Source: Deltaproteobacteria bacterium (GTDB lineage: Bacteria > Desulfobacterota > Binatia > UBA9968). Taken from it: 8,196 nucleotides of DNA. The notes beneath the pieces are model-generated. The model made no database searches. It was not told the origin of the DNA and saw only the letters and a list, made by a program, of their open reading frames with translations. Made by a program: the position numbers and the translations under genes. The stretch's first letter is position 1. Each line of letters opens with the position of its first letter. Location of the stretch: assembly GCA_021323355.1 (NCBI GenBank), contig JAJONK010000116.1, positions 1 to 8,196 on the forward strand, given 5' to 3'. Positions 4,789 to 8,196 of the stretch are shown one piece after another.

Positions 4789-6705
4789 ATGGCTAACTTG
4801 CTTGACGGTGTCGAGTACCCCAAAGACATTCGCGGTTTGACGCTTGATGAACTCAATCAACTCGCAGCCGAAATACGTCAGGAAGTGATCTCGGTTGTTT
4901 CAGAAGTGGGCGGACACTTCGCTTCCACCCTCGGCGCCGTGGAGCTTACTCTTGCGCTTCACTATGTGTTCAACACGCCCGAAGATCGGATCGTTTGGGA
5001 TACGGGACACCAGGCCTATGCGCACAAGCTCATCTGCGGGCGCCGCAGCCGACTTGCAACCATCCGCCAATTTGGCGGTCTCAGTGGTTTCTTGAGTCGG
5101 GATGAAAGCGAGTATGACGTTTTTGGCGCGGGCCATGCGGGTACTTCCATTTCAGCCGCGCTCGGTATGGTCGAGGCGAAGACGCTCGAGTCATCTTCCC
5201 GCAAGGTGGTTGCGGTAATCAGCGATGGCGGCTTGAGCGCGGGATTGACTTACGAAGGTTTAAACCAGGCCGGGCATTTGGAGAAGGATCTGATTGTGGT
5301 TCTCAATGACAACGCCATCTTCATCGATCCGCGGGTCGGTGCGGTGTCGTCGTTTTTGAGCAAGCAATTTACTACCGATGCTGGCCTGCGATTGCAAAAA
5401 AATCTCTCCACGCTTTTACGAACTCTGCCTAAGGGCGAAAATCTGTTTCATCTGGCGCGAAAAGTTAAGGAATCTTTTCTCGGCTTGGTGACGCCTGGAT
5501 TTCTCTTTGAAAGCCTTGGTTTCCAGTATGTTGGTCCCATCGACGGTCATAATATCGAAGAGATGATCACGACTCTGGAGAACGTTAAGAAGATAGAGAA
5601 ACCAACTCTAGTCCATGTCATGACGACTAAGGGAAAAGGTTATCCGCCTGCTGAAAAAGAGCCGGTAAAATTTCATGGCGTGACTCCTTTTCACGTTCTT
5701 ACGGGGAAACCGAAAAAAGGCAAAGGTGCGATTCCAACGTACACGGATATTTTCGGCGAATCGATGGTTCGGCTGGCGAAGGAAAATCCCAAAGTCATCG
5801 GTATCACCGCAGCGATGGGAAGCGGGACAGGAATCGATAAATTTTCGCGCGAGATTCCGAACAGATCTTACGATGTCGGCATTGCCGAACAGCATGCCGT
5901 TACCTTTGCGGCGGGCATGGCGACCGAGGGATTCGTACCGGTCGTGGCGATCTACTCAACTTTTCTGCAAAGAGGATATGACGAGATCTTGCACGACGTC
6001 TGCTTACAAAATTTGCATGTCGTCTTTGCTCTCGATCGCGGCGGTCTGGTGGGCGCGGATGGCCCGACGCATCACGGCGTTTTCGATTTTGCCTATATGC
6101 GTTCGATTCCAAATATCGTCATCATGGCGCCAAAGGATGAGAATGAGCTGCAACATATGTTGAAAACTGCGGTTGAGTATTCGGGGCCTATTTCAATTCG
6201 TTATCCAAGAGGCGAGGGCTGCGGTGTCGAAATGGAAGCGCAGATGAAAAATTTAGAAATAGGCAGGGCTGAACTGCTCAGGGACGGACGCGATGTGGTG
6301 ATCGCGGCCGTGGGCCAGACTGTCATGCCGGCGTTGAGAGCAGCCCAGGACCTGGTTTCTTTGGGAATCGATGCGGCCGTGGTGAACGCTCGGTTCGTCA
6401 AGCCGCTGGACCGAGTTCTGTTCCGAGATTTGCTGCTGCGCGTCCCTCGTTTGATCACGGTGGAAGATCACACAGTGGTCGGCGGCTTCGGCAGCGCGCT
6501 GTTGGAATTGATGGCTGAAGAAGGGATCACCGGAGTAGAGGTTAGGCGTCTGGGCGTGCCCGATCGCTTCGTTACGCACGGGACTCAGGACGAATTAAGA
6601 AAGCTATGCGGCTTCGACAAGGAGGGCATTGCTCAATCGGCGTTACAGATCGTGCGGCGCGCAAAAAGGAAAAGTAGAGAGGGATGGGAAAGAGGGAGCG
6701 CCTAG
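4789..6705 (+). CDS. dxs: 1-deoxy-D-xylulose-5-phosphate synthase
   Basis: This 638-residue thiamine-diphosphate enzyme is of usual length. It joins pyruvate and glyceraldehyde-3-phosphate to make DXP, the entry step of the MEP pathway. Domains in order: TPP-binding (about 1-315), pyrimidine-binding (about 316-480) and transketolase C-terminal (about 490-625). Seen: GGHFAST with the active-site His at 43, WDTGHQAYAHK (70-80), GAGHAGTSIS (113-122), LNDN (172-175), YVGPIDGHN (247-255), GIAEQHAVTFAAGMA with the proton-relay Glu at 367, YSTFLQRGYDEILHD (389-403), GADGPTHHGVFD (422-433) and YPRGEG (472-477). Oddities: the TPP motif normally written GDGA/S reads SDGG (145-148), and the usual GHSSTSIS reads GHAGTSIS. 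It starts directly after ispA and its basic tail overlaps tlyA by 22 nt, so all three are probably one operon. The function is secure. Confidence 0.96.
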   Translation: MANLLDGVEYPKDIRGLTLDELNQLAAEIRQEVISVVSEVGGHFASTLGAVELTLALHYVFNTPEDRIVWDTGHQAYAHKLICGRRSRLATIRQFGGLSGFLSRDESEYDVFGAGHAGTSISAALGMVEAKTLESSSRKVVAVISDGGLSAGLTYEGLNQAGHLEKDLIVVLNDNAIFIDPRVGAVSSFLSKQFTTDAGLRLQKNLSTLLRTLPKGENLFHLARKVKESFLGLVTPGFLFESLGFQYVGPIDGHNIEEMITTLENVKKIEKPTLVHVMTTKGKGYPPAEKEPVKFHGVTPFHVLTGKPKKGKGAIPTYTDIFGESMVRLAKENPKVIGITAAMGSGTGIDKFSREIPNRSYDVGIAEQHAVTFAAGMATEGFVPVVAIYSTFLQRGYDEILHDVCLQNLHVVFALDRGGLVGADGPTHHGVFDFAYMRSIPNIVIMAPKDENELQHMLKTAVEYSGPISIRYPRGEGCGVEMEAQMKNLEIGRAELLRDGRDVVIAAVGQTVMPALRAAQDLVSLGIDAAVVNARFVKPLDRVLFRDLLLRVPRLITVEDHTVVGGFGSALLELMAEEGITGVEVRRLGVPDRFVTHGTQDELRKLCGFDKEGIAQSALQIVRRAKRKSREGWERGSA

Positions 6706-7430
6706 ATCTTTTGCTGGTACAGCGCGAATTAGTCTCCAGCCGTGAAGAGGGACGGCGCAGGATCCTCGCAGCTGAAGTGCTAGTAAACGAACAACCGTTG
6801 ACAAAAGCAGGCGCGTTGGTCGATCAAACCGCCGAAGTCCGGCTTAAAGCAGTTTCGCCTTATGTGAGTCGTGGTGGCTTGAAACTGGAAAAGGCGCTTC
6901 GCCAATTTCAGATTGACATAAAGGATAAAGTGGCTTTGGATGTTGGCGCCTCAACCGGCGGGTTTACGCATTGCCTGTTATCTCATGGCGCGCGCCGGGT
7001 ATACGCGGTCGACTGCGGCTATGGTCAGCTCGATTGGACGCTCAGAAACGATCCACGTGTGGTAGTTCTGGAACGGAGAAACATACGTTACCTTGAAGCT
7101 TTTGATTTGCCGAGCCTAGCGGCCTTCGCGACGATCGATGTCTCGTTCATCTCGTTACGCTTGGTTCTTCCTAAAGTTAAGACTCTACTATCGCGCGGAG
7201 GCGAGATAATCGCGCTGATTAAACCTCAGTTTGAAGTTGGCAAAGGCAAGGTCGGCAAAGGTGGCGTGGTCCGATCTAGTGCAGAACACCTGCGTGTGAT
7301 CGAAGAAGTCAAGCAGTCGGCGACAAGCTTGGGCTTTACGACTCAAGATGTAACCGAATCACCACTGCTCGGCCCCAAAGGCAATAAGGAGTTCCTAATT
7401 CATTTGACTGATCCGGATTCCCGAACCTAA
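6684..7430 (+). CDS. tlyA: TlyA family rRNA 2'-O-methyltransferase (S4 domain)
   Basis: This 248-residue protein has an N-terminal S4 RNA-binding domain (about residues 5-60, RLDLLLVQRELVSSREEGRR onward) joined by YVSRGGLKLEKAL (60-72) to an FtsJ-like Rossmann methyltransferase. Seen: the S-adenosylmethionine site LDVGASTGGFTHCLL (85-99), VDCGYGQLDWTLRNDPRV (109-126), ATIDVSFISLR (149-159), LIKPQFEVGKGKV (178-190) and LLGPKGNKEFLIHL (228-241). The catalytic tetrad known from mycobacterial TlyA (Lys69, Asp154, Lys182, Glu238) maps here to K67, D152, K180 and E236, a constant offset of two. Characterised members methylate ribose in 23S and sometimes 16S rRNA; older 'hemolysin A' labels are misleading. 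The ATG lies inside dxs in another frame, 22 nt before the dxs stop. An AAGGA at 6666-6670 is a poorly spaced candidate ribosome site. Confidence 0.93.
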   Translation: MGKRERLDLLLVQRELVSSREEGRRRILAAEVLVNEQPLTKAGALVDQTAEVRLKAVSPYVSRGGLKLEKALRQFQIDIKDKVALDVGASTGGFTHCLLSHGARRVYAVDCGYGQLDWTLRNDPRVVVLERRNIRYLEAFDLPSLAAFATIDVSFISLRLVLPKVKTLLSRGGEIIALIKPQFEVGKGKVGKGGVVRSSAEHLRVIEEVKQSATSLGFTTQDVTESPLLGPKGNKEFLIHLTDPDSRT

Positions 7431-7483
7431 CTACAGCCATCGCGCGGTTTCAATTCACGCATCGTCTGCTAACCTTCCTATGT

Positions 7484-8196
7484 ATGGCAAAGTTTCTGCG
7501 CATCGCCCATCGCGGCGCGTCTGGGAGCTTCCCGGAAAACACCTGCCTAGCTGTTGAAAAAGCCATTGAAGCCCGTGCTGATATGATCGAGTTGGACTGC
7601 CAATTGTCCAGCGACGGTCATGTGGTCATTTTTCACGATGAGCAGCTTGTTCGGATCACCGGCGCGGGAGGTATCGTTAACCGCACGCCTTTAGAGCAGC
7701 TCAAGAGATTGGATGCCGGGGGGTGGCGAAAAGCCGCATTCAAAGGGGAACGGATCCCGACTTTGGAGGAGGTTGTTGCGCTGATCGGCGGCGAGGCTGA
7801 CCTCTGCCTCGATATCAAACAATACCCGGGTTCTCCGCCCGGCATTGAACTAAAGCTTCTCTTCATTCTTAGCCACTACGATTATCTCGATCGAACAATT
7901 ATTTCCTCCTTCGACTACGATTGCCTTCGCAGGGTGCGTGAACTGGGGCCAGAAGCGCGGTTGGGTGTGATTTACGGTACCGGCATTGAAGAGAACCCAT
8001 TCGTGATAGCTGCAGAAATTGAAGCTGCGTCTTTGCACGTGCAGAAAGAACTTGCGAGCCGCGAGTTCTTACAAACGGGTTGGGAGTTAGGGCTGGATGC
8101 TTTCGTGTGGACAGTGAACGAACTGCGAGAGATGGAAGATTTCGCCTCATTGGGTGTTCAGGGAATCATGACTGATTTCCCGGAGCGGTTTTGGCG
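7484..8196 (+). CDS. Glycerophosphodiester phosphodiesterase (3' end outside window)
   Basis: The frame is open from the ATG at 7484 to the window edge (237 full codons), a GDPD-family TIM-barrel enzyme that hydrolyses glycerophosphodiesters to glycerol-3-phosphate and an alcohol. Seen: AHRGASGSFPENT (residues 8-20) with first catalytic His at 9; MIELDCQLSSDGHVVIFHDE (34-53) with metal ligands E36 and D38 and second catalytic His at 51; RIPTLEEV (90-97); LDIK (109-112), where most relatives have Glu for D110; and the closing VWTVNE and GIMTDFPERF blocks. Only a few C-terminal residues should be missing. No signal peptide is visible, suggesting a cytosolic UgpQ-like enzyme. The ATG at 7480 is out of frame. 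No Shine-Dalgarno site precedes 7484. The 53-nt gap after tlyA shows no clear terminator, so it may be the operon's last gene or have its own weak promoter. Confidence 0.88.
   Translation, partial: MAKFLRIAHRGASGSFPENTCLAVEKAIEARADMIELDCQLSSDGHVVIFHDEQLVRITGAGGIVNRTPLEQLKRLDAGGWRKAAFKGERIPTLEEVVALIGGEADLCLDIKQYPGSPPGIELKLLFILSHYDYLDRTIISSFDYDCLRRVRELGPEARLGVIYGTGIEENPFVIAAEIEAASLHVQKELASREFLQTGWELGLDAFVWTVNELREMEDFASLGVQGIMTDFPERFW

Noticed and set aside
5726..6163. A 145-codon plus-strand frame inside dxs
   Set aside because: It is an out-of-frame shadow of strongly conserved Dxs sequence, with arginine- and serine-rich composition typical of shadow frames and no start signal.
7431..7483. 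Promoter or terminator between tlyA and the GDPD gene
   Set aside because: There is no stem with a T-run and no pair of hexamers better than about half-match to consensus; nothing supportable is seen in these 53 nt.

Overview
The window is a bacterial isoprenoid and carotenoid block with every gene on the plus strand. GC looks moderate, by eye a little above half. Several genes have Shine-Dalgarno sites (GAGGAG, AGGGAG, GAGGA types) and the genes are tightly packed, with overlaps. A CruF-type carotenoid hydratase gene, a crtE-crtI-crtB order, and an adjacent ispA-dxs-tlyA run would suit an environmental Gram-negative lineage. Verrucomicrobiota (Chthoniobacterales-like) is my best guess, but nothing in the sequence proves it and the taxonomic call is weak.

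Region 1 (1-3735) is a carotenoid operon. It begins inside the 3' end of a polyprenyl diphosphate synthase gene (probably the GGPP synthase, crtE-like). Next come a phytoene desaturase gene (crtI) that is broken by an internal deletion and frameshift near 1129-1135, an intact phytoene synthase gene (crtB), and an intact CruF-family membrane protein gene. The crtE-like/crtI and crtI/crtB junctions both overlap by exactly 8 nt. The intended route would be GGPP, then phytoene (CrtB), then lycopene-type polyenes (CrtI), then a 1-hydroxylated end group (CruF). The crtI lesion should stop this at colourless phytoene unless another desaturase exists elsewhere.

Region 2 (3736-3855) is a 120-nt non-coding spacer. 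It carries short AATTGC-type repeats, a weak hairpin followed by a T-run, and at best weak promoter-like hexamers.

Region 3 (3856-7430) is a precursor-supply run. It holds ispA (short-chain prenyl synthase, FPP-synthase-like by its first Asp-rich motif), then dxs (first enzyme of the MEP pathway) starting on the base after the ispA stop, then tlyA (S4-domain rRNA 2'-O-methyltransferase) overlapping dxs by 22 nt. Dxs and IspA would feed IPP, DMAPP and FPP to the carotenoid genes and to general isoprenoid needs. TlyA is a ribosome-modification gene that shares the transcript.

Region 4 (7431-8196) is a 53-nt gap and then a glycerophosphodiester phosphodiesterase gene cut by the right edge of the window.

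I found no RNA genes, insertion sequences, CRISPR arrays, origins or phage genes. Nothing here convinces me of an undescribed system. The strongest anomaly is the fresh-looking, microhomology-flanked deletion in crtI inside an otherwise intact pathway.
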